Shown: positions 49,807 to 59,176, counted from the first letter of the stretch. The stretch is DNA of 64,000 nt from Actimicrobium sp047621665 (GCA_047621665.1 JBLHMB010000002.1:62001-126000); one strand, 5' to 3'. The notes: a model not told the origin generated them from the letters alone. A program made the numbers and translations.

Positions 49807-51528
49807 ATGAAATTGACCGTACCGGCTTTATTGCTCTGCGCGCTGGGTTATCCCGCAGCCGTGCTCGCACAAACCACCACCCCGATCGAGCACGTGATTG
49901 TGCTGGTCGGTGAAAACCGCACCTTCGACAACATGTTCGGTGCCTACCAGCCAAAGCGCGGCCAGACTATTGCGAACCTGCTGTCGAAAGGCATCATCAA
50001 GGCCGATGGCTCGCCGGGCCCGCGCTACGCCGATGCTGCCCAAAAGACCGCCGAGAATTTTGGCGCCTACACGCCGACACCAAAAACCGTCGGCACCTAT
50101 CCGACACTGCCGCAACCGTATGCATTCGGTGCATTCGGCCAGCGCCAGGATGTACCGGATGCGCGCTTCCCGAAAGCGATGCCGAACGGCCCGTTCCAGA
50201 TCACCAAACATACCGGTTACGGTGCCCACACGGGTGACCCGATCCACCGGTTTTATCAGATGTGGCAGCAAACCAATGGCGGCAAGAACGACCTGTTCGT
50301 CTGGGTCGCCGAAACCACCGGCCTCGGCCCGAGCAATCCGTGGTTGCCACTGGGTCCGGGCAAGCCTACCTTTCAGGGCGGCGTGGCGATGGGCTTTTAC
50401 AATATGTCGACCGGCGATGCACCGTACTTCAAGCACCTGGCCGACACCTATGCGATTGCTGATAATTACCATCAGCCGATCATGGGTGGTACCACCGTCA
50501 ATTATCTGGCGCTGGCTACCGGCGACGTGACCTTCTTCACTGCCGATGGCAAGCCCGGCGTCCCTGCCGCCAAGCTGATCGAAAATCCCGATGCCCAGCC
50601 TGGCACCAACAACTGGTACACCGAAGACGGCTATCGCGGCGGCACCTACATTCGCTGCGACGATATTGCGCTGCCCGGCGTGGCCGGTATCCGCAATCAT
50701 CTGAAAGCCTTGCCTTACAAAGCCTTCAACGATGGCAATTGCGCACCGGAGACCTACTACATGGTCAACAACATGGACCCGGCCTATTCACCAGCCGGCG
50801 ACCTGCTGCCGGTCGCACCCGACAAGTTCCTGTTACCGCCGCAAACCATCCCGCATATCGGCGATGGCCTGACCGCCGCCGGCGTGTCCTGGAAATGGTA
50901 TTCGGGCGGGCGCAACGATGGCATCAAGACCGACAAGGAATATTGCGCGATGTGCGATACGCCGACTTTTTTCACGTCGACGATGACCGGTCCGGACCGC
51001 TTCAAGCTGCATGACTTGCAGCAGTTTTATGTCGACGTCAAAGATGCCAAGACCTTCCCGGCGGTGACGTACATTGCGCCGTACGACAGTATTTCCGGTC
51101 ATCCCGGTTATGCGATGGAAACCAGTTTCGATGCGCTGGCGCAGGACGTCATCACGCGCGTCAAGGCCAACCCGGCGCTGTGGAAAAACACCGTCGTGCT
51201 GGTCACCTTCGATGAAGGCGGCGGCTATTACGATTCCGGTTACGTGCAGGCCGTCGACTTTTTCGGCGATGGCACGCGCATCCCGCTGATCGCCGTGTCA
51301 CCGTTCTCGAAGCGTGGTCACGTCGATCACACCTACTATAGCCACGCATCCATCCTCAAGTTCATCGAACGTAATTGGTCGATGCCGCCGCTGTCGTCCC
51401 GCAGTCGCGACAACTTGCCCAATCCGGTCAGTGATCCGCGCAATCCGTATGTGCCGCTGAACCAGCCGGCGCTGGGCGACCTGATGAATCTGTTTGATTT
51501 CACGCGCACAGCGCACAAGGGGAAATGA
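49807..51528 (+). CDS. Exported phosphoesterase (phospholipase C/acid phosphatase AcpA family)
   Basis: The 573 residues start with a signal peptide (MKLTVPALLLCALGYPAAVL, cleavage after LAQ). The PF04185-type phosphoesterase follows: IEHVIVLVGENRTFDNMFGA (metal Glu-Asn and nucleophilic Thr), DNYHQPIMGGTTVNYLALAT, TYIAPYDSISGHPG and LVTFDEGGGYYDS (metal Asp). Members include non-haemolytic phospholipases C and AcpA acid phosphatase. It probably releases phosphate or cleaves phosphodiesters in the periplasm. ATG 49807 is set by the signal peptide. It ends one base before the next start. Confidence 0.88.
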   Translation: MKLTVPALLLCALGYPAAVLAQTTTPIEHVIVLVGENRTFDNMFGAYQPKRGQTIANLLSKGIIKADGSPGPRYADAAQKTAENFGAYTPTPKTVGTYPTLPQPYAFGAFGQRQDVPDARFPKAMPNGPFQITKHTGYGAHTGDPIHRFYQMWQQTNGGKNDLFVWVAETTGLGPSNPWLPLGPGKPTFQGGVAMGFYNMSTGDAPYFKHLADTYAIADNYHQPIMGGTTVNYLALATGDVTFFTADGKPGVPAAKLIENPDAQPGTNNWYTEDGYRGGTYIRCDDIALPGVAGIRNHLKALPYKAFNDGNCAPETYYMVNNMDPAYSPAGDLLPVAPDKFLLPPQTIPHIGDGLTAAGVSWKWYSGGRNDGIKTDKEYCAMCDTPTFFTSTMTGPDRFKLHDLQQFYVDVKDAKTFPAVTYIAPYDSISGHPGYAMETSFDALAQDVITRVKANPALWKNTVVLVTFDEGGGYYDSGYVQAVDFFGDGTRIPLIAVSPFSKRGHVDHTYYSHASILKFIERNWSMPPLSSRSRDNLPNPVSDPRNPYVPLNQPALGDLMNLFDFTRTAHKGK

Positions 51529-51529
51529 T

Positions 51530-52585
51530 ATGAAACGACCATTACGTTTAATGCTGGTCGCCACGGCATTGCTGGTCATGGCCGGCACTGCAGCGGCCCA
51601 GCAATCGCTCGATGCACTGATCGCAGCTGCCAAAAAAGAAGGCACCGTGAATAGCGTCGGCATGCCGCCGGACTGGGCCAACTGGAAGCAGTCATGGGCC
51701 GCGATGGAGACCAAATACGGCATCACGCATCAGGATACCGACATGAGTTCGGCACAGGAAATCGCCAAGTTCGAAGCCGAGAAAAGCAATGCCTCGGCCG
51801 ACATTGGCGATGTCGGTCATTCGTTCGGGCCGATCGCGCTGGCCAGGGGCGTCACGCAACCGTACAAGCCATCGACCTGGGGTGAGATCCCGGCCTGGGC
51901 CAAGGACGCGGATGGCCACTGGATGCTGGCCTACACCGGCACCATGGCCTTCATCAGCAACAACAAGCTGGTAAAAAATCCGCCGAAGAACTGGAAAGAT
52001 CTGCTGGCCGGGACTTACCGCGTGACGGTCGGTGAAGTCGGCGTTGCCTCGCAAGCCAACAGCGCGGTGCTGGCAGCGGCGCTGGCGTTTGGCGGCAACG
52101 AAAAAAATCTCGCACCGGCCTACAAGCTGTTTGCCGAACTGGCGCGTCAAGGGCGCTTGTCACTGACCAATCCGAGCATCGCCAACATGGAAAAAGGCGA
52201 AGTCGAAGTCGCGTTGCTGTGGGACTTCAATGCGCTCAGCTATCGCGACAAAATCGATGCCAGCCAGTTCACCGTATCGATTCCGCAGGATGGTTCGCTG
52301 GTGGCCGGTTACACGACCATCATCAACAAGCATGCCAGGCATCCGAACGCGGCCAAGCTGATGCGTGAATTCATCTTCAGCGACGAAGGCCAGATCAATC
52401 TGGCGCGCGGTCATGCCCGGCCTATCCGCAGCAATGTCGTGATGCCGAAAGACGTGCAGGACAAGATGCTGCCGGCGGCGCAATACCAGAATGCCAAACC
52501 GATTCAAGACTTCGCCGCATGGGAAAAAACCACCCGCGCCATCCCGCGCCAGTGGCAAGAGCAAGTCATGATGTTTAACAAGTAA
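51530..52585 (+). CDS. ABC transporter solute-binding protein
   Basis: The 351 residues have a signal peptide ending AGTAAAQ and a bilobal periplasmic binding fold of the iron/polyamine/phosphonate type (LDALIAAAKKEGTVNSVGM, WMLAYTGTMAFISNNKLV, VGEVGVASQANSAVLAAALA, GYTTIINKHARHPNAAKLM). The ATG at 51530 overlaps the region of the phosphoesterase stop, with AAGGGG as ribosome site. It belongs to the same importer as the permeases at 53404 and 54236. The ligand cannot be named, although the neighbours point to a phosphorylated organic compound. Confidence 0.87.
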   Translation: MKRPLRLMLVATALLVMAGTAAAQQSLDALIAAAKKEGTVNSVGMPPDWANWKQSWAAMETKYGITHQDTDMSSAQEIAKFEAEKSNASADIGDVGHSFGPIALARGVTQPYKPSTWGEIPAWAKDADGHWMLAYTGTMAFISNNKLVKNPPKNWKDLLAGTYRVTVGEVGVASQANSAVLAAALAFGGNEKNLAPAYKLFAELARQGRLSLTNPSIANMEKGEVEVALLWDFNALSYRDKIDASQFTVSIPQDGSLVAGYTTIINKHARHPNAAKLMREFIFSDEGQINLARGHARPIRSNVVMPKDVQDKMLPAAQYQNAKPIQDFAAWEKTTRAIPRQWQEQVMMFNK

Positions 52586-52597
52586 AGAGCATCGGCC

Positions 52598-53407
52598 ATG
52601 AAAAACAAAGTCATCCTCGTCCTCATCGACGGCCTGGCCTGGCAATCGGCCCATGATGGCATGGGCTTTTTGCAGGGCTTGTGCGAAGCCGGACAGGCCA
52701 GCCTGTACCGGATGGAATGCGAGCTGCCATCACTATCGCGTCCACTGTACGAATGCATCCTGACCGGCGTGCGGCCGGTCGACAGCGGTGTAGTGCATAA
52801 CCAGGTTACCCGCTTGTCGCACCACGACAGCATCTTCCATCTCGCGCGCGCGGCTGGCGGCACGACTGCGGCAGCGGCGTATCACTGGATCAGCGAACTG
52901 TATAACCGTTCGCCGTACGACGCGGTGCGCGACCGTTTCACCGATGATGACAGCCTGCCTATCCAGCACGGCGTGTTCTATCACGCCGACAGCTATCCGG
53001 ATGATCACCTGCTGCTGGACGCCGAGATCCTGCGCCGCCGGCATGATCCCGATTTTCTGCTGATCCATCCGATGAATACCGATGATGCCGGTCATCGCCA
53101 CGGTGGTGACAGCGGTCAGTACCGCAACGCGGCGCGTAGTTTTGACAATGCGTTATCGACGCAATTGCCGGGCTGGCTGGCGGCTGGTTATCAGGTCATC
53201 GTCACCAGCGACCACGGCATGAACCGCGACCATACCCATCGCGGCGTGCTGCCGGAAGAGCGGCAAGTGCCGCTGTTCGTGATGGGCAGCGGCTTCAGTC
53301 ACAACCCGCTGGCGCAACCACGGCAGGTCGAGTTGTGCGGTGTGCTGGCCGACCTGCTCGGTGCGGCGCATGACAAGTCACGCAATCCGTCGTTGCTGGC
53401 TGCATGA
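52598..53407 (+). CDS. Cytoplasmic alkaline-phosphatase-superfamily phosphodiesterase
   Basis: The 269 residues lack any signal peptide, so the enzyme acts inside the cell. VILVLIDGLAWQS gives the first metal Asp11. LPSLSRPLYECILTG holds the likely Ser nucleophile (residues 45-47). NTDDAGHRHGG (162-169), TSDHGMN (Asp205/His206) and DHTHRGVLPEE (His214) complete a two-metal site like nucleotide pyrophosphatases and phosphonoacetate hydrolase. It lies inside the ABC operon between binding protein and permease and overlaps the latter by 4 nt, so it likely hydrolyses the imported substrate. Confidence 0.85.
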   Translation: MKNKVILVLIDGLAWQSAHDGMGFLQGLCEAGQASLYRMECELPSLSRPLYECILTGVRPVDSGVVHNQVTRLSHHDSIFHLARAAGGTTAAAAYHWISELYNRSPYDAVRDRFTDDDSLPIQHGVFYHADSYPDDHLLLDAEILRRRHDPDFLLIHPMNTDDAGHRHGGDSGQYRNAARSFDNALSTQLPGWLAAGYQVIVTSDHGMNRDHTHRGVLPEERQVPLFVMGSGFSHNPLAQPRQVELCGVLADLLGAAHDKSRNPSLLAA

Positions 53408-54246
53408 TTGTTTCCGGCTGGGGGAAGCACTGGCGCGCCGCCTTGCTGCTGTTACCGTTGCTGCTGGTGTCCGGCTTGTTTTCGCTGGCACCGGCTGGCT
53501 GGGTACTGTTCAACAGCATGCGGGTCGACGATGCCTGGTCGCCGGGCAATTTCATCGAGATTCTCGGCGCGAGCTTTTACCGGCAAGCGTTCGGCAACAG
53601 CTTGTGGATTGCCACCGGTGCCAGTCTGGCCGGCTTGCTGATCGGGCTGGTCGGTGCCGCCTCGATCCGGCGTGTCGACGGCAGTGTGCGTGATATCACG
53701 GTGGCGTTTACCAACATGGCCAGCAATCTCAGCGGCGTTCCGCTGGCGTTCGCTTTCATCATCATTCTCGGTGCCAATGGTGCGGCCACGCTGCTGCTGC
53801 GCGAGTGGGGCTGGCTGGGTGAATTCAGCCTGTATTCACGGGCCGGACTGACGCTCATTTATACCTACTTCCAGATTCCGCTGGCGATCCTGCTGCTCTA
53901 TCCGGCCTTCGATGCGCTCGATGACGACTGGCAAGCCAGTGCCGCACTGCTCGGTGCGTCCCGGCTGCGCTACTGGCAACTGATCGGCTTGCCGGTGCTG
54001 TTGCCGTCGGTGCTGGGGACCTTCATCCTGCTGTTTGCCAATGCGATGGGCGCGTATGCCAGCGCGTATGCACTGATGACGTCGAACTACAACCTGGTGA
54101 CGATCCGCATTGCCAGTCTGGTAGCCGGCGATATTTTTCTCGAGCCGAATCTGGCGGCGGCGCTGGCGGTGCTGCTCATTGCGCTGATGGTCTTGATGGT
54201 CAGCGTCAACCAGTGGCTACTCAAACGGAGTCACCATGCGCGCTAG
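53404..54246 (+). CDS. ABC transporter permease 1
   Basis: The 280-residue protein has about six TM helices (first at 15-38, LLLLPLLLVSGLFSLAPAGW). The EAA-type loop DDWQASAALLGASRLRYWQL contacts the ATPase. It is similar in layout to the PhnU, AfuB or PotB class. It overlaps the upstream phosphodiesterase by 4 nt and permease 2 by 11 nt. Confidence 0.9.
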   Translation: MIVSGWGKHWRAALLLLPLLLVSGLFSLAPAGWVLFNSMRVDDAWSPGNFIEILGASFYRQAFGNSLWIATGASLAGLLIGLVGAASIRRVDGSVRDITVAFTNMASNLSGVPLAFAFIIILGANGAATLLLREWGWLGEFSLYSRAGLTLIYTYFQIPLAILLLYPAFDALDDDWQASAALLGASRLRYWQLIGLPVLLPSVLGTFILLFANAMGAYASAYALMTSNYNLVTIRIASLVAGDIFLEPNLAAALAVLLIALMVLMVSVNQWLLKRSHHAR

Positions 54247-55006
54247 CACTTATCACCGCACGGTCGTGGCGAGCCTGGTTACCCTGCTTGGGATTCCGAT
54301 TCTGGCGACGCTACTATATTCGCTGTCGCAGCGCTGGGGCGCGACCGTGCTGCCCGATGGCCTGACCTTCGACTGGTATCTGGCGCTACTGCGCGAGCCG
54401 CGTTTTCTGGTCGCGTTCGGTCATTCGCTGCTGGTGTCAGTGGCCACGCTGGTGCTGGCGACCGTGCTGATCGTGCCGGCAGCTTTCGTCGTGTTTTATT
54501 ATTTTCCGCAACTCGACCGCTGGATGAATCTGCTGATCCTGCTGCAATTTGCGGTGCCGCCGGTGGTCTCGTCAGTCGGTCTGCTGCAACTGTATGCCGA
54601 CGGGCCATTGCCGCTGATCGGCACGCCGTGGGTGCTGGTCGGTTGCTACTTCACGATCGTGCTGCCGTTCATTTACCGGGCGCTGGCCGGCAGCTTGCAG
54701 GGACTCAATGTGCGCGATCTGATGGATGCGGCGCACTTGCTCGGCGCGAGTACGCCGCAGGCTTTTTTGCGGGTCGTGCTGCCCAATATCCGCAAGGCAC
54801 TGATGGCGGCATTGTTCCTGTCGTTTTCGTTTTTGCTGGGCGAATTCGTGTTTGCCAACATACTCGTCGGCGGCCGTTTCGAGACCCTCAATGTTTACTT
54901 GTACACGATGCGTTCGACCAGCGGCCATTTCACCAGCGCGGTCGTGATGACGTATTTCCTGTTCACGCTGGTCGTGACCTGGATTGCCACCCGGCTTGGC
55001 CGATAG
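54236..55006 (+). CDS. ABC transporter permease 2
   Basis: The 256 residues form about six TM helices, with the EAA loop RDLMDAAHLLGASTPQAFLR. Its start lies inside the end of permease 1, so the two are coupled and form a heterodimeric channel. The stop TAG overlaps the AGGAG ribosome site of the ATPase gene. Confidence 0.9.
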   Translation: MRASTYHRTVVASLVTLLGIPILATLLYSLSQRWGATVLPDGLTFDWYLALLREPRFLVAFGHSLLVSVATLVLATVLIVPAAFVVFYYFPQLDRWMNLLILLQFAVPPVVSSVGLLQLYADGPLPLIGTPWVLVGCYFTIVLPFIYRALAGSLQGLNVRDLMDAAHLLGASTPQAFLRVVLPNIRKALMAALFLSFSFLLGEFVFANILVGGRFETLNVYLYTMRSTSGHFTSAVVMTYFLFTLVVTWIATRLGR

Positions 55007-55014
55007 GAGTTGTA

Positions 55015-56010
55015 GTGGATTATTTACGCATCACCGGATTATCGAAAACCTTTGGCAAGACCACCGTGCTGGACCACATCGACCTCGACGTCGCCGAAGG
55101 CGAACTGGTCACGTTGCTGGGTCCCAGCGGCTGTGGCAAATCGACGCTGCTGCGCTGCATCGCCGGACTGACCGCACCCGACCAAGGCCGGATTCATGTG
55201 GCCGGCAGCGACATCACGGACGTTGCACCACAGCGGCGCGGCATCGGCATGGTGTTCCAGAGCTATGCGCTATTCCCGAATCTGACGGTGCTGGGCAACA
55301 TCGCTTTTGGTCTGAAAATGCAACGCCTGCCAGCTGATGAGATCGCTCAGCGGGTCGAAGCCATGATCGCGCTGGTGGAGCTGGGTGGTCATGAACACAA
55401 GCTGGTGCACCAGTTGTCCGGCGGCCAGCGTCAGCGGGTGGCACTGGCCCGGGCGCTGGTCGTGCGCCCGCGCATCCTGTTGCTCGATGAGCCGTTGTCG
55501 GCCCTCGACGCGCGCATCCGCAAAATGCTGCAGGAAGAAATCCGCCGCATTCAGCAGCAGCTGAAACTGACCACGGTGTTCGTCACGCACGATCAGGAAG
55601 AGGCGCTGATCCTGTCGGACCGCATCGTCGTCATGGAGGGCGGGCGCATTGTCCAGCAGGGTGCGGCCGAGACAATTTATGCGCGGCCGGCCACGGCTTT
55701 CGTGGCGCGTTTCATCGGTAATGTCAACTTGCTCGATGGTGCGCAAGCACAGGCCTTACTGGGATTACAGATCGATGGTCATCTGGCAATCCGGCCGGAA
55801 TCGATTGTGCTGGAGGGGGCCGGCAGCGGTGGCTGTCCTGCCATCGTGCGGCATCACCAGTTGCTCGGCAACGTGATCCGCTATCACGTCACTGCGCGTG
55901 GTTGCGCACTGATGGTCGATGCGCTCAATCGCAGTCCGTCGCACTTGCTGGCGGCGGGCAGCGTGGTCGATTTGGTGTTCGATCACGACCAGTTCCAGCC
56001 GGTTGAGTAA
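55015..56010 (+). CDS. ABC transporter ATP-binding protein
   Basis: The 331 residues contain Walker A LLGPSGCGKSTLLRC, Q-loop VFQSYALFPN, signature LSGGQRQRVALARAL, Walker B RILLLDEPLSALDAR and the H-loop VFVTHDQEEA. A C-terminal TOBE-like domain follows (about 245-331; LAIRPESIVLEG). This is the CUT1/polyamine/iron/phosphonate importer class. The start is GTG 55015, with AGGAG five bases ahead; longer in-frame reading lies within permease 2. It ends the operon. Confidence 0.93.
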   Translation: MDYLRITGLSKTFGKTTVLDHIDLDVAEGELVTLLGPSGCGKSTLLRCIAGLTAPDQGRIHVAGSDITDVAPQRRGIGMVFQSYALFPNLTVLGNIAFGLKMQRLPADEIAQRVEAMIALVELGGHEHKLVHQLSGGQRQRVALARALVVRPRILLLDEPLSALDARIRKMLQEEIRRIQQQLKLTTVFVTHDQEEALILSDRIVVMEGGRIVQQGAAETIYARPATAFVARFIGNVNLLDGAQAQALLGLQIDGHLAIRPESIVLEGAGSGGCPAIVRHHQLLGNVIRYHVTARGCALMVDALNRSPSHLLAAGSVVDLVFDHDQFQPVE

Positions 56011-56090
56011 GGCAAACACACCTTTCCCAGCCTGTGAAAACAGGATGGTCTCTGCTGATATCCAATGAAAAAAATGAAGTGGTTTCCCTG

Positions 56091-56121
56091 AAACCCAGGC
56101 TGGGCTTGGGTTTTGTTTTTT
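56091..56121 (+). terminator. Terminator of the phosphoester/ABC operon
   Basis: AAACCCA (56091-56097) pairs with TGGGTTT (56107-56113), followed by TGTTTTTT, 80 bp after the ATPase stop. Confidence 0.75.
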
Positions 56122-56169
56122 AGATGCGGTGGATGATGCGGCCGTTGGACGCATGTCGTTGAAACCCGG

Positions 56170-56200
56170 TTGACTAGCGTCAATAGGAATTACTATCATT
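56170..56200 (+). promoter_or_regulatory. Fur box overlapping the promoter of the siderophore receptor
   Basis: AATAGGAATTACTATCATT (56182-56200) matches the betaproteobacterial Fur palindrome AATGAGAATTATTCTCATT at 15 of 19 positions. It overlaps the spacer and -10 region of a promoter with TTGACT at 56170-56175. Iron-bound Fur would block transcription. Confidence 0.72.
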
Positions 56201-56273
56201 TGGACTGCCGCATTGACCGGCCGATCATCACGCGCAATTTTGCGTGCGGGGTCGCCATTGAGGGTGTCGTCCT

Positions 56274-58487
56274 TTGAAATCACGTCCTGTTTTTCCACTA
56301 AATCGTTTCCATCTTGCTGTTTTGCAGGCATGTGCGAGCGCCAGTTTGCTGTACTCCACCGGCGCGATCGCGCAGACCGAACTGGTTGAAGTGTTGGTAG
56401 AAGGTGCGACGTTGCCACCCTACATCGGCGGTGCGTTGTCGTCGCCGAAATACACGCGTCCGCTGACCGATGTGCCGCAAACCATCACTGTCATTCCCGA
56501 GCAACTGATGGAGGAGCAGGGCGTCAAGAGTTTGCGCGACGCGTTGCGCAATATCACTGGCATCAGCATGCAAGCCGGAGAAGGCAATCCGCCGTCCGGC
56601 GATCAACTGAAAATCCGCGGATTTTCGGCGCGCGACGATATCCTGATCGATGGTGTTCGCGATGTCGGCAACTATTTCCGGGACCCTTTTTTCATCGAAC
56701 AGATTGAAGTCACCAAGGGGCCGTCATCGGCTTTTGCCGGACGCGGTTCGACTGGCGGCACGATCAACCAGGTGAGCAAGGCACCGCGGATGAACGCGTT
56801 CCGGGAGCTCGAAGTCAGTGCCGGTACCGACAACCTCAAACGTCTGACGGTGGATCTTAATGCGCCTATCGAGGCATGGCAGGGTGCGGCTTTCCGGTTG
56901 AATGTGATGGCGCATGAAGCCGATCAGGCCGGCCGTGATCAGGTCAGTAACCGGCGCTGGGGTGTCGCACCGACGCTGTCGTTCGGATTGGGTTCGGCGA
57001 CGCGCGTGACGCTGGGGTTTTTGCATACGGAACAGGATAATCTGACCGATGCGGGCATCCCGAATTCGCGTAATTTTTCATTGACTGGCTCGGGTTTCGA
57101 AGGCCGCATCGCACCCGTCGATACCCTCAATTTTTACGGTTATACCAACGATTACCAGCGGCTGACGTCGGACCAGGGTAGCGTGAAAATCGTCCATGAT
57201 TTTAACGAGAAGGTGTCGCTGCATAACCAGTTGCGTGTCACGCGCACGCACAACGATGCGGTATTTTCCTCGCCGCGTTATTCACCTGGAAGTCTGACGA
57301 CAATCGATGCAGACACGCGTGTGGTGGGCAACCGGAAACCACGTGACCAGATTGATCAGGTGCTCATCAATCAAACCGATCTGACCGTCAAGTTCCATAC
57401 CGGACGCATTGCCAATACGCTGGTGGTCGGGACCGAATTTTCTCGTCAGAAATCGGAAAACCGGCGTCGGCTGGATGCCAACGGATCCGCGACAAGCCTC
57501 TTTGATCCGGTTGCGCGTACTGCGGCGGCGTTACCTTACAACGGCACCAGAGCGCAACTCGATACTGATCAGGCAGCCGTCTATGTGTTCGACACCATGA
57601 AGCTGACACCACAATGGGAATTGAACGGCGGCTTGCGTTACGACTATGTGAAGACCAGCGTGCGGGGCATCGACGACAGCGGTCGTTTGCCGGACTATGT
57701 GACCAATCTGGCCCATGTCGACAAGGAGACTAGCGGTAGTCTCGGCCTGGTCTACAAGCCGGTGCCGCAGCTCAGCCTGTATGCCGGATACGGCACCTCG
57801 TTCGATACCTCCGGTCGCGCCGATCTGGTCCAGCTTGCAGGCGGTAATAACAAAGTACCGATTGCAGAGAGCAGCTTTGGCGTCGCTCCTGAAAAAAGCC
57901 GCAGCGTCGAGCTGGGTAGCAAATTGGCGATCATGAATAATCAGCTTGACCTCAATGCAGCGATTTTCCGCACCGAAAAAACCAATGCCCGTACACCCGG
58001 ATTGCCCGGCGAACCGCCGCTCGTGCTCGATGGTGTCCAGCGTGTCAATGGACTGGAGTTGAGCGCAGCCGGACGTATCAATAGCACCTGGAATGTGTTT
58101 GCCGGCTACACCTATCTGGATGGTCAGGTGGCGCGTTCCAATACGGCATTTGAAGTGGGTCAGCGACTCGACAACGTGCCACGTCACAGTCTCAGTGCCT
58201 GGACCACCTATCAGTGGACCCCTAAACTGACCGTCGGCGGTGGTGCCCAATACATGGATGCACGCACCAGCAATATTCGTAGCAGTGACCGCGAAAACTT
58301 CGCTATAACTGCAGCACCTTACTGGGTTGGCGATGCGGTGGCTTCCTACCGGGTCAATGAGACCACCACGTTACGTCTCAATATTTATAACGTCACCAAC
58401 AGGATTTACACTTTCGAGCTCGCCAGCGGTCAAAGCATCCCTGGTCCGGGACGTTCGGCAACCCTGGCGGCGCAGTTTGCGTTTTAA
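56274..58487 (+). CDS. TonB-dependent catecholate siderophore receptor (Fiu/PiuA-like)
   Basis: The 737 residues have a signal peptide (LAVLQACASASLLYSTGAIA, cleavage after AIAQ), a plug (VPQTITVIPEQLMEEQGVKS, LKIRGFSARDDILIDGVRDV, FFIEQIEVTKGPSSAFAGRG) and a barrel ending RSATLAAQFAF with the C-terminal Phe used in outer-membrane assembly. The plug resembles monomeric catecholate receptors. The likely start is TTG 56274 with GAGGG upstream; no ATG is better placed. The Fur box upstream and piuC directly downstream support iron uptake. Confidence 0.92.
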   Translation: MKSRPVFPLNRFHLAVLQACASASLLYSTGAIAQTELVEVLVEGATLPPYIGGALSSPKYTRPLTDVPQTITVIPEQLMEEQGVKSLRDALRNITGISMQAGEGNPPSGDQLKIRGFSARDDILIDGVRDVGNYFRDPFFIEQIEVTKGPSSAFAGRGSTGGTINQVSKAPRMNAFRELEVSAGTDNLKRLTVDLNAPIEAWQGAAFRLNVMAHEADQAGRDQVSNRRWGVAPTLSFGLGSATRVTLGFLHTEQDNLTDAGIPNSRNFSLTGSGFEGRIAPVDTLNFYGYTNDYQRLTSDQGSVKIVHDFNEKVSLHNQLRVTRTHNDAVFSSPRYSPGSLTTIDADTRVVGNRKPRDQIDQVLINQTDLTVKFHTGRIANTLVVGTEFSRQKSENRRRLDANGSATSLFDPVARTAAALPYNGTRAQLDTDQAAVYVFDTMKLTPQWELNGGLRYDYVKTSVRGIDDSGRLPDYVTNLAHVDKETSGSLGLVYKPVPQLSLYAGYGTSFDTSGRADLVQLAGGNNKVPIAESSFGVAPEKSRSVELGSKLAIMNNQLDLNAAIFRTEKTNARTPGLPGEPPLVLDGVQRVNGLELSAAGRINSTWNVFAGYTYLDGQVARSNTAFEVGQRLDNVPRHSLSAWTTYQWTPKLTVGGGAQYMDARTSNIRSSDRENFAITAAPYWVGDAVASYRVNETTTLRLNIYNVTNRIYTFELASGQSIPGPGRSATLAAQFAF

Positions 58488-58492
58488 CCGCC

Positions 58493-59176
58493 ATGATCTT
58501 GCAGATTCCTGACTTACTGAACCCCGGCGAACTGACCCAGCTCCAGGGAGCACTTGCCAGTGCTCCCTGGGAGGATGGCAAACAGACGGCCGGCTATCAA
58601 TCTTCCCGGGTAAAACATAACCAGCAATTACCTGAACAAAGTGTTCTGTCACGCCAGTTGGGTGAGGTCGTCCTCAACGCGTTGCAGCGCAGTTTTTTGT
58701 TTCACTCCGCTGCGCTGGCAGACCAGGTGTTTCCGCCGCTATTTAATCGCTACGAAGCGGGCCACACGTTCGGTACGCATGTCGATAATGCGATTCGTCC
58801 TGTGGCCGGTACGTCCAGTCGCATTCGTACGGATCTGTCGGCCACGCTGTTCTTGAGTGATCCTGCCAGTTATGACGGTGGCGAGCTGGTGATCGAGGAC
58901 ACCTATGGCGCGCAATCCGTCAAGTTGCCGGCGGGTCATTTGATCCTGTATCCCGCGACCAGTCTGCACCGGGTCACTCCGGTACGGCGTGGCGTCAGGC
59001 AGGCTTCATTTTTCTGGGTGCAAAGCATGGTCAAAGACGATGGCGAACGCAGCTTGCTGTTTGACATGGACATGAATATCCAGCGTCTGCGACAGGAACT
59101 TGGCGACGATCATGCGGCCCTGATTGCGCTAACCGGCTGCTACAACAACCTGCTGCGGCGCTGGGCCGTGCTCTGA
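58493..59176 (+). CDS. piuC: Fe(II)/2-oxoglutarate-dependent PKHD-type hydroxylase PiuC
   Basis: The 227 residues match PiuC: MILQIPDLLNPGELTQLQGA, then FNRYEAGHTFGTHVDNAIRP with HxD iron ligands, a GGELVIEDTYG strand, LHRVTPVRRGVRQASFFW with the third His and the 2-oxoglutarate Arg, and a C-terminal helical part. It is almost always paired with a Fiu/PiuA receptor, here only 5 bp upstream, and is iron-repressed in other bacteria. Its substrate is unknown. Confidence 0.95.
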   Translation: MILQIPDLLNPGELTQLQGALASAPWEDGKQTAGYQSSRVKHNQQLPEQSVLSRQLGEVVLNALQRSFLFHSAALADQVFPPLFNRYEAGHTFGTHVDNAIRPVAGTSSRIRTDLSATLFLSDPASYDGGELVIEDTYGAQSVKLPAGHLILYPATSLHRVTPVRRGVRQASFFWVQSMVKDDGERSLLFDMDMNIQRLRQELGDDHAALIALTGCYNNLLRRWAVL

